Of a DNA stretch of 64,000 bases, positions 8,177 through 16,633 are shown in pieces. The notes below the pieces were generated by a model. That model did not search any database, was not told the origin of the DNA, and saw nothing but the letters and a program-made list of their open reading frames with translations. Position 1 is the first letter of the stretch, and each line of letters opens with the position of its first letter. A program made the position numbers and the translations under genes. Source of the stretch: G963667675 sp964291545 (GTDB lineage Bacteria; Chloroflexota; Dehalococcoidia; Lucifugimonadales; UBA3495); the NCBI GenBank assembly GCA_964291545.2, contig OZ219861.1, positions 496,001 to 560,000 of the forward strand, given 5' to 3'.

Positions 8177-9478
8177 GTGCCAAGACTGCCGTTGCAAGGC
8201 ATAAGGGCATTGGAGTTCGGCGTCGTCTGGGCGGGACCCTATTGCGGCATGTTCCTGGCCGGGCTGGGCGCAGAGGTAATCAGGGTCGAGTCTCTCAAGG
8301 CCTTCGTCCCCTTGACCAGGAGCCGGAGCCGCACCCCGCGTCCCAGCGAGCCGGACCCGAAAGCCTTGGTGTCGCCCTTATACGCCGCCCCGCAGCACAT
8401 GCCGGGGGCGCGGCCTTGGAACCAGATGCCCCTTTTCAACCCCCACGCCACCAATAAGCTGGGCATGACCGTCGACCTGCTGCTGCCCAAAGGCCAGGAA
8501 GTCCTGCGGCGCTTGATTGCCGTCACCGACGTCGTCTTCGAGAACAGTCCAACCCAGACCATGGACAAGCTGGGCATCTCCTATGAGAAGTTAAAGTCGA
8601 TTAACCCGTCTATCATCATGCTGCGGATGCCCGCCTACGCCAACAGCGGCCATTACCGGAATCACCGGGCTTTCGGCTTCCACATAGAGAGCATGGCGGG
8701 ACATGTGCTTCAACGCGGCTATGCCGACATGGACCCGTCAACCCTCACCAATACGTTGATGGGCGACGCCTCGGCCGGCACCCAGGCTGCCTTCGCCGTG
8801 CTGGCCGCCCTGCACTACCGCCGGCGCACCGGCAAGGGCCAGTTGATTGAGGTCTCCCAGGCCGAGGCCCTGATTCCCCTGGAAGGCGAGGCATTCATGG
8901 ACTACACCATGAATGGGCGCAACGCTTCCACCTTGGGCAACCGGCATCCCTCCGCCATCCAGGGCTGCTACCCTTGCCGCGGCGACGACCGGTGGGTCTG
9001 CATCACCGTCACCGACGACGATGACTGGCGCAAGCTGTGCCGGGCCATGGGCGACCCAGAGTGGTGCGCGCAAGATGGGTTCGGCAGTCCGGCTGAGCGC
9101 TATCGTCGCCACGACGAGATTGACGAAAAAATCAGCCTCTGGACCCGTTCACGGGAGCCCTACGAGATAATGTCGCTGCTGCAAGAAGCGGGCGTGGCCG
9201 CGGGGCCGGTGATGGACCCGCGAGACGTTTTCGCCGATCCCCACGTGAGCCGCCGCGGGGTCTTTGAAGAGGCCTTTCAAGAGGACACCGGCACGCATCT
9301 CTACCCCGGCGCCCCCTACAAGATGTCCGAGACCCCCGCCACAATCCGCCGAGGGCCCGTCAGGCTGGGTGAAGACAACAAATACGTCTATCAGGACCTG
9401 TTGGGCTACACCCCAGAAGAATATGCCGCCCTGGAGGAAGAGGGCCACGTCGGCATGGACTACCGTCCCGACCCGTAG
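8177..9478 (+). CDS. CaiB/BaiF CoA-transferase family protein (2)
   Basis: A 433-residue family III CoA-transferase paralogue starting with GTG ten bases after the preceding gene. It has ALEFGVVWAGPYCGMFLAGLGAEVIRVES at the N-terminus and NPHATNKLGMTVDLLLP. At the position of the usual catalytic Asp (V/I-D-V/L-S) it reads QLIEVSQAEAL, so Asp is replaced by Glu. It also has an insertion rich in Pro/Arg/Ser (about residues 40-65) and a C-terminal segment ending EEEGHVGMDYRPDP. It may be the second subunit of a pair or a form with altered chemistry. Confidence 0.88.
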   Translation: MPRLPLQGIRALEFGVVWAGPYCGMFLAGLGAEVIRVESLKAFVPLTRSRSRTPRPSEPDPKALVSPLYAAPQHMPGARPWNQMPLFNPHATNKLGMTVDLLLPKGQEVLRRLIAVTDVVFENSPTQTMDKLGISYEKLKSINPSIIMLRMPAYANSGHYRNHRAFGFHIESMAGHVLQRGYADMDPSTLTNTLMGDASAGTQAAFAVLAALHYRRRTGKGQLIEVSQAEALIPLEGEAFMDYTMNGRNASTLGNRHPSAIQGCYPCRGDDRWVCITVTDDDDWRKLCRAMGDPEWCAQDGFGSPAERYRRHDEIDEKISLWTRSREPYEIMSLLQEAGVAAGPVMDPRDVFADPHVSRRGVFEEAFQEDTGTHLYPGAPYKMSETPATIRRGPVRLGEDNKYVYQDLLGYTPEEYAALEEEGHVGMDYRPDP

Positions 9479-9503
9479 AGGACCGGGGAATTTTCACGGG
9501 GCC

Positions 9504-10397
9504 CTAGCCGGTGCGCTTGCGTATGAATTCCCCTACGCGTTCGATGGCCTGCTGGCCTTCGGGCAACACCGCGGCGAATTGGTGCCACACGTGGGGCATG
9601 TCGTCCCAAATCTCCACCTCCACCTCCACGCCCGCCTTCTTCGCCCTCTCCGCCAACACAGTGGTGTCGTTCACCAGGCACTCAATAGAACCCACGTGCA
9701 GCAGCAGCGGCGGCAGCTCGCTGAGGTCGGCGTGGATCGGGGACGCCAACGGCGCCCTCGGGTCCTTGCCCCGCAGATAGGCCCCGGCAAACCGGTGGAT
9801 ACCCTCCCGGTTTACCATTGGGTCTTTGTCCGCATTTGTGGTGAACGACTCGCCGGCGCCCTCCATGTCCGCCCACGCTGAGAGACCCACCCCTGCGGCC
9901 GGCAGGGGCTCTCCCAGGTACCTCAGGGCCACCAAAGCCGAGACCATCAGGCCTCCCCCCGCCGAGTCGCCGCCGATGGCGATCTTCTTGGGGTCTATCC
10001 CCTGGCCCAGCAGCCAGCGGTAGGCCGCAACCGCGTCTTCCACCGGGGCCGGGAACGAAAACTCCGGCGCCAGCCGGTAGTCCAGCGCCAGCACGCGACA
10101 GCCCGCGGTCCGGGAGATTCGAGACAGCATTTCCCGGTGGGACCTGATCGACCCGATGACGAATCCCCCGCCGTGAAAATAGAGCAACGTGCCACCGTTT
10201 TCCGCTCCCGGGGCCGTGATCCACTCCGCCGCCACGCCGCCGGCGGCCACTTTCTCGGTGCGGATGTCGTCGTCGACTGGAAACGACTCCGTCATCGCCT
10301 CGTACCTTTGCCGCCCTTCTTCCGGCGTCTTTGGCGGGTTTGCGGCCCGTTCCCTCAATCCCTGTATGATTTTGTCCAGTTGCGGACTTCCTGCCAT
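9504..10397 (-). CDS. Alpha/beta hydrolase, hormone-sensitive lipase family
   Basis: A cytoplasmic esterase-type hydrolase of about 297 residues. The oxyanion motif HGGGFVIGS, the nucleophile elbow GDSAGGG, the acid-containing segment near SIECLVNDT and the His in MPHVWHQF are all present in the HSL-family order. The frame is open to 10478, but the ATG at 10397 (MAGSPQLDKI), preceded by GGGGGTG, is preferred. It converges with the CoA-transferase gene and sits downstream of the putative sensor-like gene on the same strand. Likely a carboxylesterase of short acyl chains; substrate not deducible. Confidence 0.88.
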   Translation of the reverse strand: MAGSPQLDKIIQGLRERAANPPKTPEEGRQRYEAMTESFPVDDDIRTEKVAAGGVAAEWITAPGAENGGTLLYFHGGGFVIGSIRSHREMLSRISRTAGCRVLALDYRLAPEFSFPAPVEDAVAAYRWLLGQGIDPKKIAIGGDSAGGGLMVSALVALRYLGEPLPAAGVGLSAWADMEGAGESFTTNADKDPMVNREGIHRFAGAYLRGKDPRAPLASPIHADLSELPPLLLHVGSIECLVNDTTVLAERAKKAGVEVEVEIWDDMPHVWHQFAAVLPEGQQAIERVGEFIRKRTG

Positions 10398-10535
10398 GGG
10401 CACCCCCGTTATATCCCGTCTAGTGGCGCAGGCGCCGGGCGGCCGCCCCGCAGCGGCTTCCCTCCAACTGCCCACCAAACTTGCCTGGCTGCCGGTCTCT
10501 TCGCTTCAGGCTCGCCGGCATGCCGTAGATCAGAC

Positions 10536-11261
10536 TCAGGAAAGCTGGTCGCCTACGAACGGCGCTACCGCTTCCTTGACGCTTGCGGATAAGTTCCTGA
10601 TGGCCGACGCCACCTCGGCGGGTATGCTGACCCTGGGGAACATGATGAGAAAGAACGCCTCTCCGTTGGGAAGGATCCCGCCGAAGCCCAGCGCCGACTT
10701 GACCCCGAGTGCCGCCACAAAGGCCTCCTGTCCCGGAACATAGGGGCTGCCCAGGGCCTCGGGTACGTAGAAGGTGTTCAACGTTTGTGTTGACAGTGTT
10801 TGCATCCCCGCCGAGTCCGGTTGCCCCAGCAATTCGAGGTCTACGCCGAATTGTTCGAACAGCCTGTTGAGCATTGGTATTCCCGCCATCACGCCGGCGT
10901 CGACGAGGGGCATGGACTTCCTGCGCCTGGTCAACGCTTCCAGGTCTGCCACGCTGGCCAGCAGCGTCAAGCACGGCAGGACAGAGTCGGGAGGAGGATT
11001 GGAGCCCGGCCCCGAGTAGGCCATTAGGAAACCCCGCACGTACGTCTGCAGCTCGAAGTCCAGCTTGTTATAGGGATGGACCTTGAAGAACCGGATCATT
11101 GCGTTGACCGTGTTGCCGTCCGAATCCGTAAGATTCTCGTACAGGAAACGGACGACTTTGCCGGCGGCGTCCTGCAGGCCGGTGGCGTCGGCGGCCGCGC
11201 TCCGTAGCTCCCTGCCGCAGGCGGCTACGTCAGATTCCGTCAGCTTTGCGAATTCGTACAT
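10536..11261 (-). CDS. Hypothetical protein resembling a stand-alone sensory domain
   Basis: A 241-residue soluble protein starting MYEFAKLTESDVAACGREL. No enzyme motif is visible. The C-terminal half contains FVAALGVKSALGFGGILPNGEAFFLIMFPRVSIPAEVA, a pattern I recognise from N-terminal sensory regions of some bacterial histidine kinases and chemoreceptors (ALGVRS..GFGG.LP.GD.F..I.FSR). Here it ends without any output domain, so it would have to signal through a partner or bind a ligand for another reason. It precedes the HSL hydrolase gene on the same strand by about 140 bp. The family recall is from memory and uncertain. Confidence 0.6.
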   Translation of the reverse strand: MYEFAKLTESDVAACGRELRSAAADATGLQDAAGKVVRFLYENLTDSDGNTVNAMIRFFKVHPYNKLDFELQTYVRGFLMAYSGPGSNPPPDSVLPCLTLLASVADLEALTRRRKSMPLVDAGVMAGIPMLNRLFEQFGVDLELLGQPDSAGMQTLSTQTLNTFYVPEALGSPYVPGQEAFVAALGVKSALGFGGILPNGEAFFLIMFPRVSIPAEVASAIRNLSASVKEAVAPFVGDQLS

Positions 11262-11326
11262 CAGCTCCCCTCTCTTTCAGCAATGTCGGTTCGACTTGGG
11301 CGCCGGCGTCGACTCGCTATCGCCCT

Positions 11327-11359
11327 TTAGAGCTCCCGGCCAAAGACCGGGAACTCTAG
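11327..11359. other. Inverted repeat upstream of the sensor-like gene
   Basis: TAGAG.TCCCGG and CCGGGA.CTCTA pair into a 12-bp stem with one mismatch and a 7-nt loop. It lies 66 bp upstream of the 11261 start and has no adjacent T-tract, so it is a leader hairpin or an operator rather than a clear terminator. Confidence 0.45.
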
Positions 11360-11399
11360 ACCGGTATTCCCCAAATCAACAACCGGCGTTGTCCGGATA

Positions 11400-11432
11400 A
11401 TACAACAACCGCCCCGTTTTCGCCGGGGCGGT
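11400..11432 (-). terminator. Intrinsic terminator after NHL gene copy 2
   Basis: ACCGCCCCG (11408-11416) pairs with CGGGGCGGT (11424-11432) across a 7-nt loop. Read on the minus strand it is followed by TTGTTGTA. It lies about 35 bp downstream of the stop codon of the NHL gene at 11467 and would end the DUF1800-DUF1501-NHL transcript. Confidence 0.75.
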
Positions 11433-11466
11433 CAGTGTGCCTTTGACCCGTGAACGGGTGATTCAC

Positions 11467-12480
11467 TTACAGGTTCTGCTGGGGGTCAAGGTAGTTGGAG
11501 TCCTTGTGGTATATCTGCAAGCGTTCCCGCTGGGTGTCGCAGACGATCAGGCGGTTGACCCGCTGGTCGAAAGCGCAGGCCACCGGCATGACGAACACCC
11601 TCTGTTGCTCCTCCAGGTTGTACATCTGGCGGCGGCGTCTTGCAAAGTCCGGGTTGGCGTCAATGGTCATCTGGGCCCATTTGGACACGTCCGCCGCATC
11701 CCCGCGTAGATGGGTCAAAGGCTTGCCCTCTGCATCGTAGATGACTACGCGCTGGTTCATCCAGTCCACCACGTACACGTCGCCTTCCCCGTCCACCGCC
11801 ACACCGCTGGGGTGCCTCAGCGCGCCCGGGCCGGACCCGCCGCGCCCAATGGTCTGCAGGTGCTCGCCGTCGGCGCTGAACTTTTGCACCCGGTGGTTGT
11901 TCCAGTCGGCCGCGTAGATGTCCCCGTTATTGTCGATGGTGATGCCCCAAGGCGTATCCATTTCGCCTTCCCCGCTGCCCTTCCGGCCAAACCCGCCCAG
12001 GTAGCGTCCGTCTTTGTCGAACTTCTGGATACGGCTGTCATTGCCGTTGACTATTACCAGGTTGTCGTCCTGGTCGAACGCCATGCCCGACGGCCCGTCG
12101 AGTTGCCCTGGGCCCGGGCCCGCTTCTCCCCAGGTCCTCAACAATTCCCCGTCCTTGTCGAAGACGGTAATCCGGTTGAGCCACTCGTCGGAGGCGTAGA
12201 CGTTCTCGTCCCGGTCCAGGGCCACGGCGGTCAGAAAACGGAACTGCCCTGGGTCCTCTCCTCCGCCGCCGAATTCGCAGATGAAGTCTTGCTCCACCGT
12301 TAACTTGGTGATTCGGCAAATCTCGACGAGGTCGATACCCCTGCTGGCGACGTACAGCACGCCGTCCTTGGCCGGGGCAACACCTACGGGATGGTTGAAA
12401 CCCGTGCCTGTCTCGGCATACCTTCCAATGTGATGACTATATATCCAGGCGCGTCTTCCGACAACGGTTTCGGTTGCCAT
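11467..12480 (-). CDS. NHL-repeat beta-propeller protein (copy 2)
   Basis: A 337-residue NHL propeller, paralogous to 104-1117 over its full length. Repeat units include PSGVAVDGEGDVYVVDW, PWGITIDNNGDIYAADWNN and SDEWLNRITVFDKDGELL. There is no signal peptide or membrane segment. AAGGAG nine bases upstream supports the ATG. It is the last gene of a three-gene minus-strand cluster (DUF1800, DUF1501, NHL) and is followed by an intrinsic terminator. Its role is unknown; the recurrent linkage with DUF1800 suggests that it acts with these proteins. Confidence 0.86.
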   Translation of the reverse strand: MATETVVGRRAWIYSHHIGRYAETGTGFNHPVGVAPAKDGVLYVASRGIDLVEICRITKLTVEQDFICEFGGGGEDPGQFRFLTAVALDRDENVYASDEWLNRITVFDKDGELLRTWGEAGPGPGQLDGPSGMAFDQDDNLVIVNGNDSRIQKFDKDGRYLGGFGRKGSGEGEMDTPWGITIDNNGDIYAADWNNHRVQKFSADGEHLQTIGRGGSGPGALRHPSGVAVDGEGDVYVVDWMNQRVVIYDAEGKPLTHLRGDAADVSKWAQMTIDANPDFARRRRQMYNLEEQQRVFVMPVACAFDQRVNRLIVCDTQRERLQIYHKDSNYLDPQQNL

Positions 12481-12722
12481 CAGGCTTATCTCCTTCTAGA
12501 GTCCCTCTAGTCTTCCTTAATTTGGGGCACAGGGTGTCCGGCGGTCACCCGCCGGGTGCTGTCGCTGAATCGGTACCGCACTATGGGAGTCAGGCTGAAG
12601 AGCGCAGTCTCCCTATGGAAGTACGGCCGGAGGCTGGCCCGACGGCAATCTGCCTCTGCACCCGCCAGGCTGGTCCCGCTGACGCAACAATCAAGCTAAG
12701 GCTCAGGCTCCGGATAGGGCGC

Positions 12723-13850
12723 TTAGAGGAACGAAAGTTTCTCGAAGTTCCCGTTGACGATGGGCTTGGCGTCCAGGCCGAACCAGTCCTCGGCAATGGT
12801 GCTGTAAGCCCCGCGGAAGTCGTAGTTGGGCACCAGGTCGCCCTGTTCCAGGTCTTCGGCCTTCCGGGACGGGTACTCGCCGTAGAAGCCGCCCTTGACC
12901 GGTTCGCCGATCACGAACGAGGCCCCGGCGGCCCCGTGGTCGGTGCCCGACCCGTTGTCCCGTACCCTCCGGCCGAACTCGGAGAACACGTACATGATCA
13001 CGTTGTCCCCTCGACCGTGCTCGCGCAGGTCCTCGAAAAACGCTCCCACTGCCTGTGACACGTCCTGCCACAATGTGGGATGGGCGCCCATCTCGCCGGC
13101 GTGGTTGTCAAAGCTGCCGTGTTGGGTGTAGAAGATGCGGGTCCCCAGGTCGGCCAGGTAGACTTGGGCGATATCCCTCATGTGGTTGGCGATACTCGTG
13201 TTGGGGTACTCCACGTTGGAGGAATACTTCTCCGGCGCCACCTTGACGATATCTGCGCCCGTTAGGGCGTCCATGCCGGTGCTGCGCAGGTAGTCGTTCA
13301 CCGGTCCTGCGCCGATGGCGGGAGAGTACATCCGGGCAAACAGGTCCAGGGCCTTGGCCCGCTGTTCCTGGTCGCTTATCCCCGTCAGCAGACCGTAGGT
13401 CGACAGGTCCGAGATGGCGGCCACCGGCACGCCGGGCACCACCAGCGCCCGGGGCAGGCCGTGGCCGAAGTTGACCGCGGTCAGCACGTTGTCCTTATTG
13501 GGGTCCAGAGCCTTGGCCACCCTGCCGGCCCAGCCTTCTATCCCTATTATGTCCGGCTCGCAGGTATGCCAGATGTCCATCGACCGGAAGTGGGACCGCG
13601 GCGAATTGGCGTAGCCTATGCCGTGGATCACCGCCACGTTCCCCTGGTCGTATAGCTCCTTGATTGGACCCATGTTGGGCATAAAGGCCATCTCGTCATC
13701 CACCTTGAGGACCTCCTCCAGGGGATACCTGACGACTGGCCGGTTGTCCACGTACAGTGGGTCGTTGTATGGGATTACTGTGTTGAAATAGTCGTTGCCG
13801 CCGCTTAGTTGCAGGACTACGATCACCGGGTCTTTCGTTGTAGAAGTCAT
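12723..13850 (-). CDS. DUF1501 domain protein
   Basis: A 375-residue DUF1501 protein, a family related to the alkaline phosphatase/sulfatase fold. Typical features are VLQLSGGNDYFNTVIPYNDPLY at the N-terminus, VAVIHGIGYANSPRSHFRSMDIWHT, and EFGRRVRDNGSGTDHGAAGASFVIG towards the C-terminus, containing likely metal ligands. Many family members start with a twin-arginine signal; this one starts MTSTTKDPVIVVLQLSGG with no room for one. GGAGG seven bases upstream supports the start. It lies 51 bp after the DUF1800 gene and about 240 bp before the NHL gene. The counterpart is missing from the first cluster. Confidence 0.88.
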   Translation of the reverse strand: MTSTTKDPVIVVLQLSGGNDYFNTVIPYNDPLYVDNRPVVRYPLEEVLKVDDEMAFMPNMGPIKELYDQGNVAVIHGIGYANSPRSHFRSMDIWHTCEPDIIGIEGWAGRVAKALDPNKDNVLTAVNFGHGLPRALVVPGVPVAAISDLSTYGLLTGISDQEQRAKALDLFARMYSPAIGAGPVNDYLRSTGMDALTGADIVKVAPEKYSSNVEYPNTSIANHMRDIAQVYLADLGTRIFYTQHGSFDNHAGEMGAHPTLWQDVSQAVGAFFEDLREHGRGDNVIMYVFSEFGRRVRDNGSGTDHGAAGASFVIGEPVKGGFYGEYPSRKAEDLEQGDLVPNYDFRGAYSTIAEDWFGLDAKPIVNGNFEKLSFL

Positions 13851-13901
13851 GCCCCGTCCTCCTTTGTACTCTCGATTCCCGTACTTCGGATTCCTGGAAA
13901 T

Positions 13902-15311
13902 TTAACCGAACTGGTACTCGGTTGTGGCGCCGATCATCGCCATTGTCTCTCCAATTCGAGTCCCGGCGGCCGCTTCGTCGCTCCAGTCCAGGTCGCCGCC
14001 GCCCCTCGTGTACTCCAGCAATTGCTCGCTGGTCTCGTCGGCGAGTTCCAGGTAGCCCATGTGGTCCAGGGCCGCTGCCAGTAACTGCTCCGGCGTTGTC
14101 ACGCCCTCAGCCTTCATGTCGGCGATGATGCTCTTGACTCCCGGCAGGCTGGTGTCGGCCATGTGGTCAGCAACAAAATTGACTCTGGCCAGCAGCGAGC
14201 CGCTGTTGATCCATTCCTTGCCGGTGTACCACCCCTCGACGCTGGGCGGGTCCAGAACGGCCTGGCCCATGTAGTCGGGTTGCTCGCCCAAAGTCCTGAT
14301 TCCAGGCGTGGGTTGGTCCCACTTGCCCACCAGCCGCAGAGTCCCGGCTATCACCTCCGCCGGGCTCTTGACCTTCGAGAACCGGGCGTCCTTGAAGAAC
14401 TGCGAGGTGAATATGGTGCGGAGCACGGCTTTCAGCTCGTAACCCGACTCTTCGAACGACTTGATCATTTCCGCCAGGGCTTCCTCGTCCCTGGCCGGCT
14501 CGATGGTCCAGGCCGGCACCTGCACTTCGTCCGCCACGAAGAAGTTGTACAGGTGGCGGCAGATGAACCGGGACGTCGCCGGCTGCTTGACCACTATGTC
14601 GATGATGTCCTCGCCATTGAAGTTGCCCGTATGCCCCAGGAAGGTCTTCTCCGTGTCGTCGTGGTCCTCCTCGCGGTAATCAAAGCTCCACGGGAACCGG
14701 CCATAGGGCAGACGCGGCATCTTGGGGGTCACGGTCCACCCGGTGAACGCCCGGGAGGCCTCCCGCACGTCCGTCTCGGTGTAGTTGTTGACCCCCATCG
14801 AAAACAGTTCCAGCAGCTCCCTGCCCCAGTTCTCGTTGACCGCGTCCCGGTGATTCTCATTGTTGTCCAGCCAGAAAATCATGGCGGGGTTTCTAGACAG
14901 TTGCACCAGCAACTCGCGATAGTTGCCCATCCCGTATTTCCGGAACATGTCGATTTGGTCCAGCACCAGGTTGCAGTTGTCCACTTTCGCGTTGCCTGTG
15001 GCAAAGACCTGGTGCCAGAACAGCCCCATCTTGTCCAACAATGGGTTACGGCTGTTGCGCAAGCTATACATGTACCGGGCCTGCCCCATAGTCGGCGTGC
15101 CGCCCGGCAGGAAAGTGCCGGGGTGGTAGCGGTAGAGCAGCGCATCCACGCTTGCCTTGCCGGCAGGGTCCTCGGGCGGCGGGTTCAGAAGCTCCTCCAC
15201 CGTCGCCTCATACCCCTTCGCCACCCTCTCTTCCAACTCTTCCCGAGCCGCGCCGAATCCCGCCCGGCGCATCAGGTGGGCCATTAGGGCCATCTCATCC
15301 TTTTTAGCCAT
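13902..15311 (-). CDS. DUF1800 domain protein (copy 2)
   Basis: A DUF1800 protein of about 469 residues, matching copy 1 in length and motifs (HLMRRAGFGAAREELEERV, WLDNNENHRDAVNENWGREL, DPPSVEGWYTGKEWI, ending GATTEYQFG). The frame continues to 15329, but alignment with copy 1 (MANRDEMAL versus MAKKDEMAL) and GGGAG eight bases upstream of the ATG at 15311 favour the internal start. Long stretches differ from copy 1 at only a few bases, such as 14500-14660, whereas the first 120 residues are much less alike. It is the first gene of the DUF1800-DUF1501-NHL cluster. Confidence 0.87.
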   Translation of the reverse strand: MAKKDEMALMAHLMRRAGFGAAREELEERVAKGYEATVEELLNPPPEDPAGKASVDALLYRYHPGTFLPGGTPTMGQARYMYSLRNSRNPLLDKMGLFWHQVFATGNAKVDNCNLVLDQIDMFRKYGMGNYRELLVQLSRNPAMIFWLDNNENHRDAVNENWGRELLELFSMGVNNYTETDVREASRAFTGWTVTPKMPRLPYGRFPWSFDYREEDHDDTEKTFLGHTGNFNGEDIIDIVVKQPATSRFICRHLYNFFVADEVQVPAWTIEPARDEEALAEMIKSFEESGYELKAVLRTIFTSQFFKDARFSKVKSPAEVIAGTLRLVGKWDQPTPGIRTLGEQPDYMGQAVLDPPSVEGWYTGKEWINSGSLLARVNFVADHMADTSLPGVKSIIADMKAEGVTTPEQLLAAALDHMGYLELADETSEQLLEYTRGGGDLDWSDEAAAGTRIGETMAMIGATTEYQFG

Positions 15312-15346
15312 AAAGAAAACTCCCGCCACTGCAGATTATCTGCGGC

Positions 15347-15450
15347 GCTGTAGCTAGGTATTGGTCTGGGCTGGCGTTATTTATCTATAAACGCACTAGC
15401 TGTAGCTAAATATTGGTCTGGGCCGACGTTATTAACCCATATACGCACTA
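15347..15450. repeat. Tandem pair of 52-bp direct repeats
   Basis: Two abutting 52-bp units (15347-15398 and 15399-15450), each beginning GCTGTAGCTA and ending ACGCACTA, are identical at 44 of 52 positions by eye. They lie directly upstream of the DUF1800 copy 2 start and could hold its promoter or operator sites. No ORF of note is present. Confidence 0.8.
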
Positions 15451-15481
15451 TAGGGAAAATGGGGTTCCCATGTCAATACCC

Positions 15482-15662
15482 CGGTGCAACCGCAACGCCG
15501 CAGACCAAGACTGCAATGAGCGCCTGCCTCAGCCCATTGCAAACGCAACGCCGCAGACCAAGCCTACAGTGAGCGCCTGCCTCGGCCCGGTGCAACCGCA
15601 GCGCCGCAGACTAAGACTGCAGTGAGCGCCTGCCTCAGCCCGGTGCAACCGCTGGCGCCGAC
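15482..15662. repeat. 53-bp tandem repeat, about 3.4 copies
   Basis: Units start at 15482, 15535, 15588 and 15641 with a constant 53-bp period. Each contains GCCGCAGAC.AAG and GAGCGCCTGCCTC. The last copy stops after about 22 bp. The repeats are not palindromic and differ from the dispersed repeats elsewhere in the window. 15663-15790 shows nothing further. Confidence 0.85.
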
Positions 15663-15790
15663 ATAAGCAGACCTGCCTGGCCCAGCCCTGGCCTTTTATG
15701 GCGTCACGCTCCACGTCACGAGCGGCCATCCTGCAAAACTCGCCTCTGGGCTACACCGCAATTCCTGCGGCTATTTCATCAACAGCGCCC

Positions 15791-15880
15791 TGGCGGAGGG
15801 AGTGGGATTCGAACCCACGATACAGTCACCCGTATAGCGGTTTTCAAGACCGCCGCCTTCGTCCGCTCGGCCATCCCTCC
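15791..15880 (-). tRNA. tRNA-Ser (UGA)
   Basis: On the minus strand a 90-nt tRNA starts GGAGGGATGGCCGAGCGG, has the anticodon loop CTTGAAA (anticodon TGA), a long variable arm typical of class II tRNAs, a T-arm with GGTTCGAATCC and an acceptor 3' strand TCCCTCC followed by G and an encoded CCA. Confidence 0.95.
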
Positions 15881-16633
15881 ACACCCTATTCTATATCCCA
15901 ATCAAACCTGTTGTCGCCGCCGCCGTCCGTCCCCCAACACCCCCAGCCCGTCGCTCCCGCCCCCAACCCGTCATTCCGGCGAAAGCCGGAATCCAGATCC
16001 CCTAGCCCCAACCGTCCACCTTGAGCCTGTCGAAGGGCCTATCCTACATCCTCGCCGCGTCCGTCCGCCCTGCAACTAGGCCGTCCGTTCGTCCTGAGCC
16101 TGTCCTGAGGCCCTCGAAGGGGGAAATTGAAGGGCGAACAACCCTGCGCCTTAACCCCGGTCCCGGCCCCCCAACCTGTCATTCCGAGGAGCTTGCGACG
16201 AGGAATCTGAAGTCCATGCCTCCAACCCGCGCTGGCCCTCCACGCTTCCGGCCTTAGACCCCCGCCTTCGCAGGGGTAACGCTGGTGGAATACCACTGAT
16301 TCCCGCCCCCAACCCGTCATTCTCGCGCAGGCGGGAACCTCGCAACGCTGGCCTGCAACCAGGCCGTCCGTTCGTCCTGAGCCTGTCGTGAGGCCCTCGA
16401 AGGGGGAAATCGAAGGGCGAACAACCCTGCGCCTCAACCCCGGTCCCGGCCTACCAACCTGTCATTCCGAGGAGCTTGCGACGAGGAATCTGAAGTCCAT
16501 GCCTCCAACCCGCGCTGGCCCTCCACGCGTCCGGCCTTAGACCCCCCGCCTTCGCGGGGGTGACGCTGGTGGAATACCGCCGATTCCCGCCCCCTAAGCC
16601 CCCGTGGCGGCCATTAACCGCCCTCTCCCGAAA
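15881..16633. repeat. Dispersed palindromic repeats with a 283-bp-period duplication
   Basis: No gene. A GTCATTCCGG...CCGGAATCCAG palindrome lies at 15970-15996. A segment of about 240 bp starting TGCAAC.AGGCCGTCCG occurs at 16071 and again at 16354 with a few differences. Each copy carries a CGTTCGTCCTGAG...GAAGGG unit, a GTCATTCCGAGGAGCTTGCG unit and an ACCCCCGCCTTCGC.GGGGGT-like hairpin. Confidence 0.8.

Noticed and set aside
16039..16437. Minus-strand ORFs in the repeat block
   Set aside because: They are translations of repeated palindromes, with no ribosome site or domain; similar frames recur wherever these repeats occur.
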